Positions 1 through 6,524 of a DNA stretch of 8,202 nucleotides are shown here, one piece after another. This DNA comes from Conexibacter sp. (GTDB lineage: Bacteria > Actinomycetota > Thermoleophilia > Solirubrobacterales > Solirubrobacteraceae). Under the pieces are notes generated by a model. That model saw only the letters and a list, made by a program, of their open reading frames with translations. It searched no databases and was not told the DNA's origin. The position numbers and the translations under genes are program-made. The stretch is from NCBI GenBank assembly GCA_025964055.1, contig JAOPZP010000612.1, positions 1 through 8,202 on the forward strand, read 5' to 3'. Every line of letters starts with the position of its first letter. Positions within the stretch are counted from its first letter, which is position 1.

Positions 1-1
1 C

Positions 2-340
2 GCCGCGCCGCTGGCCGCCGGCAACGCCGTCGTGGTCGCGCTGCCCGAGCGCGCGCCGCTGGCCGGGCTGGACCTCGGCGAGATCCTCGGCGTCTCCGAC
101 GTGCCCGGCGGCGTCGTCAACCTCATCGCCGGTCGCGCCGACGAGCTGGTGCCCGCGCTCGCGGCCCACCGCGACGTCAACGCGATCCTGGACCTCACCG
201 GCGACGCCGAGCGCGCCGCCGAGATCGACACCTTCGCCTCCGAGACGCTGAAGCGCGTCGTCCGCGGCGAGCAGTCGTCGCTGGCGCGCCTCGAGGCGCT
301 CACCGAGCTGCGCACGGTCTGGCACCCGGTCGGGGCCTGA
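2..340 (+). CDS. Aldehyde dehydrogenase-like protein, C-terminal end of a gene cut by the left edge
   Basis: The frame is open from the left edge and gives 112 residues before a TGA. The visible start, AAPLAAGNAVVV, matches the strand after the cofactor-binding region of the aldehyde dehydrogenase superfamily (usually P-A-L-A-A-G-N-T-V-V-L-K-P). It is followed by the family's PGGVVNLIAGRADEL stretch and an AAHRDVNAI segment. The usual lysine-bearing K-P-S-E motif is replaced by A-L-P-E-R. The usual F-T-G-S loop reads L-D-L-T-G-D. The protein then ends about 50 residues later, before the positions where the catalytic Glu and Cys of a full enzyme (about 480 residues) would lie. So this looks like a homologue holding only the nucleotide-binding half, probably without dehydrogenase activity of its own. 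It could be a partner subunit of a complete dehydrogenase encoded upstream, or a decayed copy; the clean, codon-biased reading frame argues against recent decay. Family assignment is fairly sure, function is not. Confidence 0.75.
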   Translation, partial: AAPLAAGNAVVVALPERAPLAGLDLGEILGVSDVPGGVVNLIAGRADELVPALAAHRDVNAILDLTGDAERAAEIDTFASETLKRVVRGEQSSLARLEALTELRTVWHPVGA

Positions 341-342
341 GG

Positions 343-354
343 GACCGGCCGGTC
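343..354. repeat. Perfect 12-bp palindrome at the convergent junction
   Basis: GACCGGCCGGTC reads the same on both strands and fills the 12-bp gap between the aldehyde dehydrogenase-like stop codon (340) and the binding-protein stop codon (353). As RNA it could only form a short stem. It overlaps the left arm of the stronger hairpin at 351-371, so it may be an accessory part of a terminator or chance in GC-rich DNA. Confidence 0.4.
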
Positions 355-371
355 AGCTCGTGAAGCTGACC
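351..371. terminator. Perfect hairpin over the 3' end of the binding-protein gene, candidate bidirectional terminator
   Basis: GGTCAGCT, a 5-nt loop (CGTGA) and AGCTGACC form a perfect 8-bp stem. For the + strand gene the stem begins 10 nt after its stop codon. For the - strand gene the stem contains its last codons and TGA. No T-run follows on either strand, which is common in high-GC actinobacteria but weakens the call. A role as a shared terminator is inferred from the symmetry and position. Confidence 0.45.
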
Positions 372-2002
372 CTGGACCAGTCGACCCCCTCGCCGGCGTA
401 CCAGTTGATCCCGGTCACGTCGCTGCGTGTGCTCACCTGGAAGCCGGGCTGCGCGATCCAGAGCCAAGGGGCGTCGTTCGCGATGAGCTCGGCACAGCGC
501 TTGTGCTGCTCGACCCGCTGGTCCCAAGCGAGTTGGGCGCGCCCGGCGTCGGCCAGGCAGGCGTCGACCTTGGCGCTCGCGTAGCCGACCCAGTTGTTGG
601 AGCTCTTGGACTGGTAGAACAACCCCAGCGCGTAGGCGGGATCCGGCGAGTCGGACCCGCCTTCGTAGAAGAACATCGGCCGCTGGCCGGTGAACAGCGC
701 CTGCGGGTACGTGGACGGAGGGAGCGGCTCGACCTCGAGCGCCACCCCGACATCCTCGAAGGCGCTCCGGAGCTGCGCGCTGACCGGCGCCCCGAGCGGG
801 TCGGCGGTGTTGTAGGCGAGCGTCGTTGTGAACCCCTTCGCATGGCCGGCTTCCCGCAGCAGCCCGCGTGCCCGTACGGGGTCGTAGGTGTACGGGTGCA
901 GGGAAGGGTCGAACCCCGCGGCGTGGTCGGAGAGCGGGCCGGCGGCCGGCCCGGCGAACCCGCGGAAGACCTGGTCGAGGATCTGCCGATAGGGCGTCGC
1001 ATAGGACAGGGCCTGCCGGACTCGGACGTCGTCGAGCGGCGGGTAGCTCGGGTTCATGGGGCACTGCGCGATGACGTAGCCCTGGAAGTTCCACAGGCGC
1101 ACGCCATCGCCGTTCTGAACCCGTTGCATGTCCGTGGGCGACAGGAACTGAGCGGCGTGCGCTTCCCCGGAGGTCAGCGCGGCGAGCCGGTCCGACGACG
1201 CCGGCACCTCCTTGAACGTGATCTGGTCGAGCGCGGGAGGGAACGGATGCTCCTTGTGGGCGAGCCAGACGACCTGGCTCCCGGGGCTGAGCTCCTCCAG
1301 CTTGAACGGACCGAAGCCCGCTTCGTGGCGCTTGAGCCACCGCTTGGCCCAGGGATCGGCGGAGGTCGCATGGCTCTTGGCCAGCTCGGAGTCGACGATC
1401 GCCCGCCAGAAGGTGCTCAGCGTGAGGAGCAGGTCCGGTCCCGGCTCCGCCAGCTCGATGCGGACCGTGTGCTGGTCGAGGGCCTTCACGTCCTCCGGTC
1501 GCTCGATCCTGGAGATGCTGTTGTAGAAGCTCGTGATGCCATCAAGGGCGAAGCTCCGCTCGAAGGTCCACTTCACGTCCGCGGCGGTGAACTCGTTGCC
1601 CGCGTGGCTCGGCCAGCCCTTGCGCAGTGAGAAGGTGTAGGTCTTGCCGCCGTTGGTGACCTCCCAGCCCTCGGCCATGCGCGGCTCGGTGATCTCCGCG
1701 AAGTTCGAGGCCTGCCACGCGAGGTCGAAGCCGCCGTCCTCGTCGGGTGCGGGGATCTGCTGCCAGCGGGTCAGGCGGTCGTTGAGGTTGAAGACGTGGT
1801 CGTACACCTCCCTGCCGAACACGAGCTCCCAGTCGAGGCTCGGAGGGGTCGTCGCCGCGGCGACGACCAAGTGGTTGGACCGCGCGGCGCGGCCGCAGCC
1901 GCTGAGCAGCGATCCGGCCAGCGGCGCCGCCACGACCGCCGCTGCGGCGGACTGCAGGAAGGACTTGCGGGTCACCGGCGTGGCGATCGGCCAGCTCTGC
2001 AC
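353..2002 (-). CDS. ABC transporter substrate-binding lipoprotein, family 5 (peptide/nickel type)
   Basis: This extracytoplasmic solute-binding protein would capture a peptide, nickel chelate or similar small ligand and pass it to an ABC permease. From the GTG at 2002 it has 549 residues, normal for the family. The N-terminus carries T-R-K-S-F-L-Q, a Tat-like motif with RK instead of RR, then an Ala-rich hydrophobic stretch and the lipobox L-S-G-C with Cys36 as the predicted lipid anchor. The mature part shows SBP_bac_5 hallmarks: an early region ending in M-A-E-G-W-E-V, then G-K-T-Y-T-F-S-L-R-K-G, F-T-A-A-D-V-K-W-T-F-E, a G-F-G-P-F-K-L segment, and V-R-V-Q/R-Q-A-L-S-Y-A near mid-protein. The GTG start is chosen because GAGAGG lies 7 nt upstream. 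The frame is open further back to 2119, but that start would add about 39 residues before the signal and run into the divergent kinase gene. No permease or ATPase gene is in the window, so it is an orphan here. The ligand cannot be told from sequence. Confidence 0.9.
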   Translation of the reverse strand: MQSWPIATPVTRKSFLQSAAAAVVAAPLAGSLLSGCGRAARSNHLVVAAATTPPSLDWELVFGREVYDHVFNLNDRLTRWQQIPAPDEDGGFDLAWQASNFAEITEPRMAEGWEVTNGGKTYTFSLRKGWPSHAGNEFTAADVKWTFERSFALDGITSFYNSISRIERPEDVKALDQHTVRIELAEPGPDLLLTLSTFWRAIVDSELAKSHATSADPWAKRWLKRHEAGFGPFKLEELSPGSQVVWLAHKEHPFPPALDQITFKEVPASSDRLAALTSGEAHAAQFLSPTDMQRVQNGDGVRLWNFQGYVIAQCPMNPSYPPLDDVRVRQALSYATPYRQILDQVFRGFAGPAAGPLSDHAAGFDPSLHPYTYDPVRARGLLREAGHAKGFTTTLAYNTADPLGAPVSAQLRSAFEDVGVALEVEPLPPSTYPQALFTGQRPMFFYEGGSDSPDPAYALGLFYQSKSSNNWVGYASAKVDACLADAGRAQLAWDQRVEQHKRCAELIANDAPWLWIAQPGFQVSTRSDVTGINWYAGEGVDWSRVSFTS

Positions 2003-2009
2003 CAAGGGG

Positions 2010-2015
2010 CCTCTC
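2010..2015 (-). promoter_or_regulatory. Ribosome binding site deciding the binding-protein start
   Basis: On the - strand GAGAGG is followed by 7 nt and the GTG at 2002. A second in-frame GTG at 1975 has no comparable purine-rich site, and starting there would leave only two residues before the Tat-like R-K pair. A TTG directly before the chosen GTG is an equivalent alternative. Confidence 0.55.
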
Positions 2016-2083
2016 GATCGTGTGCTCCCTTTCGACGCTAGCGCACTCGGTATCGAGGGAGCAGAATCGTATGGACCCCCCTC

Positions 2084-2090
2084 GGAAAGG
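2084..2090 (+). promoter_or_regulatory. Ribosome binding site of the sensor kinase gene
   Basis: GGAAAGG lies 7 nt before the GTG at 2098. An in-frame TGA at 2092-2094 rules out any start further upstream, so this GTG is the earliest possible start. It also places the first membrane helix right at the N-terminus, as expected. Confidence 0.6.
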
Positions 2091-2097
2091 TTGAGTC

Positions 2098-4458
2098 GTG
2101 CGGACGCGGCAGATCGCACCAGTGGCGTTGGTCCTCGTGCTGGCGGTCGCGGGTTTCTTCGGTGCCCGCCTCCTCGGCGAGCGCGACGCGCGGCGCGACG
2201 CCGAGCACCGCGCCGACGTCGCGGTCGCGCAGATCCGGGGGCACGTCGACCAGGCGACCTCCCTCACCGAGAGCCTCCGCCGGTTCATGGGCGGCGCGGC
2301 CGGGGTCGGGGTCACGAGCCAGGAGTTCGAGACCAACGCATCGCGGTGGCTCAGCCCGGCAGGGTTCCCGGCGGCCGCGTGGGTCGAGCAGGTTCCCGCT
2401 TCCCGGCGTGCCATCTACGAGCGGCGGATCGGCGACACCATCGTGACGCGGGACCCGCGAGGCAGGATCGCGCCCGCAGATTCGCGGCCGTCGTATCTGC
2501 CGGCGACGCTGGTCTCGGGCATCGCTCCCATGGCGGTGTCCGGGATCGACCTGGCCGGCGAATCCGGGATGGCGGACGCCCTGGCTCGGGCGAGCGCCCT
2601 GCAGGACGCGACGGCGACCCCGCTGGCCACGCTGCGAGACGGGACCAAGGGGCTGTTCCTCGTGCGGCTGGCGCCACGCCGGACCGGCGGGGTCGTCGAA
2701 CCGGGGTTCGTCGTCGTGTTCGTCTCGGAGTCGTCGCTGCGCGCCGCGGCCACCGACACGGACGCGCTGCAGCTCACGGCCGGCGGCAGCGCGACCGGCG
2801 ATCATGCGAGCGCGCCGCCCACCGTGCGGAGGTCGTTCGCGGCGGCAGGACAGCCGTTCGACGTCGCGGTGCCGGCGGGATCGGTCCACGGCGCTGCGAC
2901 CGTGCTGCCGTGGATCATCGTCGCTGCGGGCCTCGTCCTCGCCGCGCTCGCCGGCGCGCTCGGGGTCAACGCGGCCCGTCGAGCCAAGGCGCAGGACGAG
3001 CTCGACCGCGTCTTCACGCTCTCGTCGGACATGATCGCGGTCGCCGACTTCGACGGGTACTTCAAGCGGGTCAACCCCGCCGCCGAGCGGATCCTCGGCT
3101 ACACGGAGGACGAGCTCCTCGCGCGCCCGTATCTCGACTTCGTCCATCCGGACGACCGCCAGCGGACGGAGGGGGAAGCGGCCGCGATCGGTCGCGACAA
3201 GACCGCCGTGCCGTTCGAGAACCGCTTCGCTCGCAAGGACGGCTCCTACCGGGTGCTCGAGTGGAGGTCGACGCCAGACGTCAAGGGCGGGCTCGTCTAC
3301 GCCGTGGCACGCGACGTGACCGAGCGCCGCCAGGCCGAGGCGGAGCTGGAACGTCTCGCGGACCAGCAGGCGGCGCTGCGGCGCGTCGCGACTCTGGTCG
3401 TGGAGGGCGTGCCTGCGGCAGACGTGTTCTCCGCCGTCGCGGACGAGCTGGAGCGGCTCTTCGACGCTCAAGCCACGATGATCGGGCGGATCGAGCCGGA
3501 CGGGACGATGAGCGTCGTCGCCAGCAGCGGGAGCGCGACCGACCAGATGCCGGTGGGCAGCCGGATGACGCTCGAGGCGGACATGGTCTTGACGCGCGTG
3601 ATGCGCACCGGCCGGGCGGCGCGCGTCGACGACTACCGCCACGCCTCCGGCTTCGCCGGGCAGGTGACGCAGCGGACGGGGATCCGGTGCTCGGTGGCGG
3701 TCCCGATCGTCGTCGAGGGGTCGCTCTGGGGCTCGATGGGCGCCGGGACCGAGCGGCCGCAGTTCCTGGCCGACACCGAGCAGCGCATGGCGGAGTTCAC
3801 CGAGCTCGTCGGCACCGCGATCGCGAGCATCCAGGCGCGGGCGGACCTGGCGGCCTCCCGCGCGCGGATCGTCGCGGTGGCCGACGAGGAGCGCCGGCGC
3901 GTGGCTCGCGATCTGCACGACGGAGCCCAGCAGCGTCTCGTCCATTCGATCATCAGCCTGAAGCTGGCTCACCGGGCGCTCCCGCCCAACGGCGACTCAG
4001 CGTCCGAGCTGGTGAGCGAGGCGCTCGAACACGCCGAGCGTGCGAACGTCGAGCTTCGCGAGCTCGCGCACGGGATCCTCCCGTTCGTCCTCACGCACGG
4101 CGGCGTGAGCGCGGCAGTCCGGGCGCTGGCCTCGCGCACGCCCGTGCCGGTCGACGTCGACGTGTCGGTGGACCGGCTGCCCGCTCCGGTCGAGGCGACG
4201 GCGTACTTCGTGGTCGCCGAGTCGCTGACCAACGTCGCCAAGCACGCGCACGCAAGGGGCGCCACGGTTCGCGCGCGCGTCGAGAGTGGCCGCCTCCGGC
4301 TCGACGTGCGCGACGACGGCGTCGGTGGCGCCCGGATCGACGGCACCGGCTTCGTCGGCCTGGCGGACCGGCTGGCGGTCCTCGACGGCCAGCTCCGGGT
4401 CGAGAGCCCAGCGGGCCGCGGCACGCTCGTCACCGCCGAGATCCCGCTGCCCGACTGA
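2098..4458 (+). CDS. Membrane sensor histidine kinase, CHASE-like/PAS/GAF/HisKA_3/HATPase (NarL-type partner expected)
   Basis: A 786-residue two-component sensor that would autophosphorylate on His and pass phosphate to a response regulator. Visible order: membrane helix about 8-26; a periplasmic/extracellular region about 30-268 that resembles CHASE (S-Q-E-F near 74, A-A-W-V-E-Q-V-P-A-S-R-R near 92-104, R-P-S-Y-L-P-A-T-L-V-S-G-I near 130); second helix about 270-293; PAS 300-410 (F-T-L-S-S-D-M-I-A-V-A-D-F-D-G, H-P-D-D, ending A-R-D-V-T-E-R-R); GAF about 420-580; HisKA_3 dimerisation helix with E-E-R-R-R-V-A-R-D-L-H-D and His607 as phosphoacceptor; HATPase_c with N712 in the N box, D-D-G-V-G-G at 739-744 and G-T-G-F-V-G-L at 749-755. 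All key catalytic residues seem present. Kinases with this core usually pair with LuxR/NarL-type regulators. None is in the window, so this one is orphan here. The external ligand is unknown; CHASE domains are known to bind small molecules. It is divergent from the binding-protein gene, and the two could be functionally linked. Confidence 0.92.
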   Translation: MRTRQIAPVALVLVLAVAGFFGARLLGERDARRDAEHRADVAVAQIRGHVDQATSLTESLRRFMGGAAGVGVTSQEFETNASRWLSPAGFPAAAWVEQVPASRRAIYERRIGDTIVTRDPRGRIAPADSRPSYLPATLVSGIAPMAVSGIDLAGESGMADALARASALQDATATPLATLRDGTKGLFLVRLAPRRTGGVVEPGFVVVFVSESSLRAAATDTDALQLTAGGSATGDHASAPPTVRRSFAAAGQPFDVAVPAGSVHGAATVLPWIIVAAGLVLAALAGALGVNAARRAKAQDELDRVFTLSSDMIAVADFDGYFKRVNPAAERILGYTEDELLARPYLDFVHPDDRQRTEGEAAAIGRDKTAVPFENRFARKDGSYRVLEWRSTPDVKGGLVYAVARDVTERRQAEAELERLADQQAALRRVATLVVEGVPAADVFSAVADELERLFDAQATMIGRIEPDGTMSVVASSGSATDQMPVGSRMTLEADMVLTRVMRTGRAARVDDYRHASGFAGQVTQRTGIRCSVAVPIVVEGSLWGSMGAGTERPQFLADTEQRMAEFTELVGTAIASIQARADLAASRARIVAVADEERRRVARDLHDGAQQRLVHSIISLKLAHRALPPNGDSASELVSEALEHAERANVELRELAHGILPFVLTHGGVSAAVRALASRTPVPVDVDVSVDRLPAPVEATAYFVVAESLTNVAKHAHARGATVRARVESGRLRLDVRDDGVGGARIDGTGFVGLADRLAVLDGQLRVESPAGRGTLVTAEIPLPD

Positions 4459-4462
4459 GGCC

Positions 4463-4482
4463 GGGTCGCTCGCTAGCGCCCC
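4463..4482. terminator. Hairpin at the kinase / zinc-finger convergent junction, candidate bidirectional terminator
   Basis: GGGTCGCT, loop CGCT, AGCGCCCC: seven of eight positions pair, with one T/C mismatch in the stem. It begins 5 nt after the kinase stop codon and contains the TAG stop (4473-4475) of the opposing gene. No T-run follows. The function is inferred from its place between two converging genes. Confidence 0.4.
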
Positions 4483-4817
4483 AGCCGGGCGCAGGCGATG
4501 CAGAGCACGCTCTCGGGCGCGGCCTTCAGCCGCGCCTCGGCGATCGGCTCGCCGCAGCGGTCGCACAGCCCGTAGGTGCCCTCGTCGAGCTTCTCGAGGG
4601 CCCGGGCGACACGCGCCTGCGAGAGCTCGAGGCTGCCACCGACGCCCACCTCGGTCAGGCGCCGCACGGCCTCGGTCGTGCCGTCGCCGATGCGCTTGCC
4701 GAAGCCGATGCCGCTTCCCCGCTCGGGAGCGGCCGCCATGCCGGTGATGCGCGTCGTCAGCGCCTCCTGCCGCTCGCGGAGCAGGCGCTCGACCTCGGCG
4801 AGCTCGGGGGCGTCCAT
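4473..4817 (-). CDS. TraR/DksA-family C4 zinc-finger protein
   Basis: A 114-residue protein. The C-terminal half has a complete C4 zinc finger, Cys85-x2-Cys88 and Cys106-x2-Cys109 separated by 17 residues, preceded by A-L-E-K-L-D-E-G-T-Y-G-L. This is the hallmark of the DksA/TraR family, whose members bind RNA polymerase through its secondary channel and adjust initiation. The N-terminus (about 1-28) is a charged helix, followed by a Gly-rich stretch (residues 33-46) that breaks the long coiled coil of classical DksA. The D-x-x-D-x-A tip motif essential in E. coli DksA is not seen. The start is fixed by an in-frame TAG four codons upstream. No good Shine-Dalgarno precedes the ATG, so translation may be leaderless or weak. 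It lies 94 bp downstream of the exporter on the same strand but beyond a hairpin, so it is probably transcribed separately. A role in RNA polymerase control is inferred from the family only. Confidence 0.88.
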   Translation of the reverse strand: MDAPELAEVERLLRERQEALTTRITGMAAAPERGSGIGFGKRIGDGTTEAVRRLTEVGVGGSLELSQARVARALEKLDEGTYGLCDRCGEPIAEARLKAAPESVLCIACARLGR

Positions 4818-4866
4818 CGGGAGGGTCTACCCGCGGGGGTGAGATGAACGCGGGACGCGGGTCGAA

Positions 4867-4900
4867 GCGCGCGAGGCGGGCGGCCACCCACCCCGCGCGC
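4867..4900 (-). terminator. Strong GC hairpin after the exporter gene, likely terminator
   Basis: Read on the - strand, GCGCGCGGGGTGGG, a 6-nt loop (TGGCCG) and CCCGCCTCGCGCGC form a 14-pair stem starting 11 nt after the exporter's TGA. Two of the pairs are G-U in the - strand transcript; in the + strand transcript the same positions would be A-C mismatches. This points to a hairpin selected for the - strand RNA. There is no long T-run after it. Confidence 0.6.
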
Positions 4901-4911
4901 TCCTCCCGCGA

Positions 4912-6441
4912 TCAGCCTGGCGAACGCGTCGTGGACACGCGCGCCCAGGCTCGGCCGACCCCGAGGCTCGGGATCCGCTGACCGTGCATGACGACCAGGA
5001 CGACGCCGAGTCCCAGGGCGAGGAGGATCACCGAGCCGCTCAGCGCCGTCGCGACCCCGTGGGCCAGCTCGTGCACGCTCTGGGCGTGGGCGCTCGCGCT
5101 GGCCGGCAGGTCGCCGGCCGCGCCGCGCTCGGCCGAGGCGAACACGGTCACGAGGATGGCCAGGCCCAGGGAGCCGCCCAGCTGGTGGGCGACGTTGACC
5201 AGGCCGGAGGCCGCGCCTGCGTCGGAGCCCGACACACCGGCGATGCCGGCCGCCGTCAGCGGCGTGAACGCGACGCCCATGCCGGCGCCCAGGAGCACCA
5301 GCGGCAGCGCGATGCCGGGGAAGAACGCCGTGTCCTGCGACAGGCGGCTCAACCACACCATGCCGGTGAGCGCGACGGCGAGGCCGCCGATCAGCAGCGC
5401 CATGGTGCCGATGCGATGGGCGATGCGCGGGACGATCCGGACCATGCCGAACATGACCGCGGTCATGGGCAGGAACGCGATGCCGGCCTGCAGCGGGTTG
5501 TACCCCAACACGCCCTGCAGGAACTGGGTCAGGAAGAAGAACATGGAGAACATGCCTCCGACCACCAGGATGCGGGCGGCGTAGGCGCCGGAGCGCTCGC
5601 GGCTGGCGAACAGCCGCAGCGGCGTGATCGGCTGCTCGGCGCGCAGCTCGTTCAGCACGAACGCGCCCAGCAGGAGGACGCCGGCGACGAACGACGCGAC
5701 GGTGATGCGCTCGCCCCAGCCATCGGACGCGGCGCGGACGAAGCCGTAGACCAGCGCGGTCATGCCGAGCGTCGAGGTCGCTGCGCCGGCGAGGTCGAAG
5801 CGGCCGGAGCGGCGCTCGGTCTCGGGCAGGTGCCGGGGCACGAGGTACATCAGGGCCAGGCCGATCGGCACGTTGATGAACATGCCCCACCGCCAGGACA
5901 CCCAGTTGGTGAGCATGCCGCCGAGGACGAGCCCGGCGCTGCCGCCGCCGCCGGCGATGGCGCTGTACCAGGCCAGCGCGCGCGTGCGCTCCGGACCTTC
6001 GCGGAAGCTCGTGGTGAGCAGCGCGAGGGTCGACGGCGCGGCGATCGCGGCGCCGACGCCCCGGACGGCGCGGGCGACCAGCAGCATGCCCGCCGACTGG
6101 GCGAGACCCGCCACCAGCGAGGCGACCGAGAACAGGGCGACGCCGGCGACGAAGACGCGGCGCCGGCCGAGGATGTCGCCGGCGCGGGCGCCGAGGAGGA
6201 GCAGCCCGCCGAAGGTCAGGGTGTAGGCGCTCTGGACCCATGTGAGCCCGGCGGAGGAGAAGTGCAGGGCTGCATGGATCCTGGGCAGCGCGGTGATGAT
6301 CACCGACGCGTCCACGATGATCATCAGGTAGCCGGCCAGGATGAGGCCGAGGACGAGGTTGGAGTTGTGTGCAGCGCCGCCGTCGGAGGCGTGCGCGGTC
6401 GACCGGCGCGTGGCGACGCGCCGAAGCGGGGTGAACGACAT
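4912..6441 (-). CDS. MFS drug exporter, DHA2 family (14 transmembrane helices, EmrB/QacA type)
   Basis: A 509-residue inner-membrane protein that would expel drugs or other toxic small molecules in exchange for protons. After a short cytoplasmic N-terminus (about 1-28), hydrophobic segments run throughout, consistent with 14 helices. Family motifs are visible: I-I-V-D-A-S-V-I-I-T-A-L-P in helix 1 with Asp44; W-V-Q-S-A-Y-T-L helix 2; motif A G-A-R-A-G-D-I-L-G-R-R-R-V-F at 84-97; R-A-V-R-G-V-G-A-A helix 4; the antiporter motif C region G-G-G-G-S-A-G-L-V-L-G-G at 164-175, lacking the usual G-P; and W-R-W-G-M-F-I-N-V-P-I-G at 183-194. AGGAG lies 11 nt before the ATG, a slightly long gap. It is divergent from a TetR gene, the standard layout for a substrate-induced pump, and three palindromes lie between the two starts. 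The substrate is unknown. Confidence 0.93.
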   Translation of the reverse strand: MSFTPLRRVATRRSTAHASDGGAAHNSNLVLGLILAGYLMIIVDASVIITALPRIHAALHFSSAGLTWVQSAYTLTFGGLLLLGARAGDILGRRRVFVAGVALFSVASLVAGLAQSAGMLLVARAVRGVGAAIAAPSTLALLTTSFREGPERTRALAWYSAIAGGGGSAGLVLGGMLTNWVSWRWGMFINVPIGLALMYLVPRHLPETERRSGRFDLAGAATSTLGMTALVYGFVRAASDGWGERITVASFVAGVLLLGAFVLNELRAEQPITPLRLFASRERSGAYAARILVVGGMFSMFFFLTQFLQGVLGYNPLQAGIAFLPMTAVMFGMVRIVPRIAHRIGTMALLIGGLAVALTGMVWLSRLSQDTAFFPGIALPLVLLGAGMGVAFTPLTAAGIAGVSGSDAGAASGLVNVAHQLGGSLGLAILVTVFASAERGAAGDLPASASAHAQSVHELAHGVATALSGSVILLALGLGVVLVVMHGQRIPSLGVGRAWARVSTTRSPG

Positions 6442-6485
6442 GGGGAGTGAGGCTCCTGGTGGGTGAAGCGGGGAGGGCGCTAAAC

Positions 6486-6500
6486 TGGAGGCGTCCTCCG
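6486..6500. promoter_or_regulatory. Candidate TetR operator 1 (exporter-proximal)
   Basis: TGGAGGCGTCCTCCG: perfect 5-bp arms GGAGG/CCTCC around a CGT spacer. The outermost C-G pair seen in the other two copies is broken here (T instead of C). Its centre is 24 bp from the next copy. It abuts the TAAACT sequence at 6481-6486. Confidence 0.6.
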
Positions 6501-6509
6501 AAAGAGTTG

Positions 6510-6524
6510 CGGAGGGTGCCTCCG
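6510..6524. promoter_or_regulatory. Candidate TetR operator 2 (middle)
   Basis: CGGAGGGTGCCTCCG has perfect 6-bp arms around a GTG spacer. Flanking bases extend the symmetry to 7 bp per arm (GCGGAGG/CCTCCGC, 6509-6525). It is identical over 15 bp to the copy 31 bp downstream. Confidence 0.7.

Larger units (their letters stand above)
2003..2097. promoter_or_regulatory. Divergent promoter region between the binding protein and the sensor kinase
   Basis: This 95-bp gap separates two start codons facing away from each other, so it must hold the promoters for both. It is less GC-rich than the flanking genes. It contains an 8-bp inverted repeat, TGCTCCCT (2023-2030) and AGGGAGCA (2056-2063), with 25 bp between the arms, and the 8-bp palindrome CGCTAGCG (2036-2043) between them. 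I could not find a convincing -35/-10 pair on either strand. Confidence 0.5.

Noticed and set aside
2071..2094. Seven-codon ORF (MDPPRKG) ending just before the kinase start, as a possible leader peptide
   Set aside because: No repeated or regulatory codons, no attenuator-like structure, and it overlaps the kinase ribosome binding site. Its TGA is only useful for fixing the kinase start.
2003..2119. Longer N-terminus for the binding protein, starting at 2119
   Set aside because: It would place about 50 residues before the signal sequence and overlap the divergent kinase start. The GTG at 2002 has a good ribosome binding site and puts the signal at the N-terminus.
2038..3972. Long open frame on - opposite the sensor kinase
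   Set aside because: Antisense shadow of the kinase: low-complexity Arg/His/Asp composition and no recognisable domain, while the + frame shows a full kinase.
4471..4479. CGCTAGCGC occurring in two intergenic regions (also 2036-2044)
   Set aside because: Two copies of a 9-mer in unrelated settings, one explained as part of a hairpin; too little to claim a shared site.
1644..4847. Very long open frame on + (over 1000 codons) spanning the kinase and part of the binding-protein gene
   Set aside because: Its protein is Arg/Ala/Gly-rich without any domain, it crosses real genes on both strands, and it is explained by the rarity of stop codons in such GC-rich DNA.
4984..6450. Full-length open frame on + opposite the exporter
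   Set aside because: Hydrophilic Gln/Arg/Ala/Gly-rich product typical of the complement of a membrane-protein gene; no motif or ribosome binding site.
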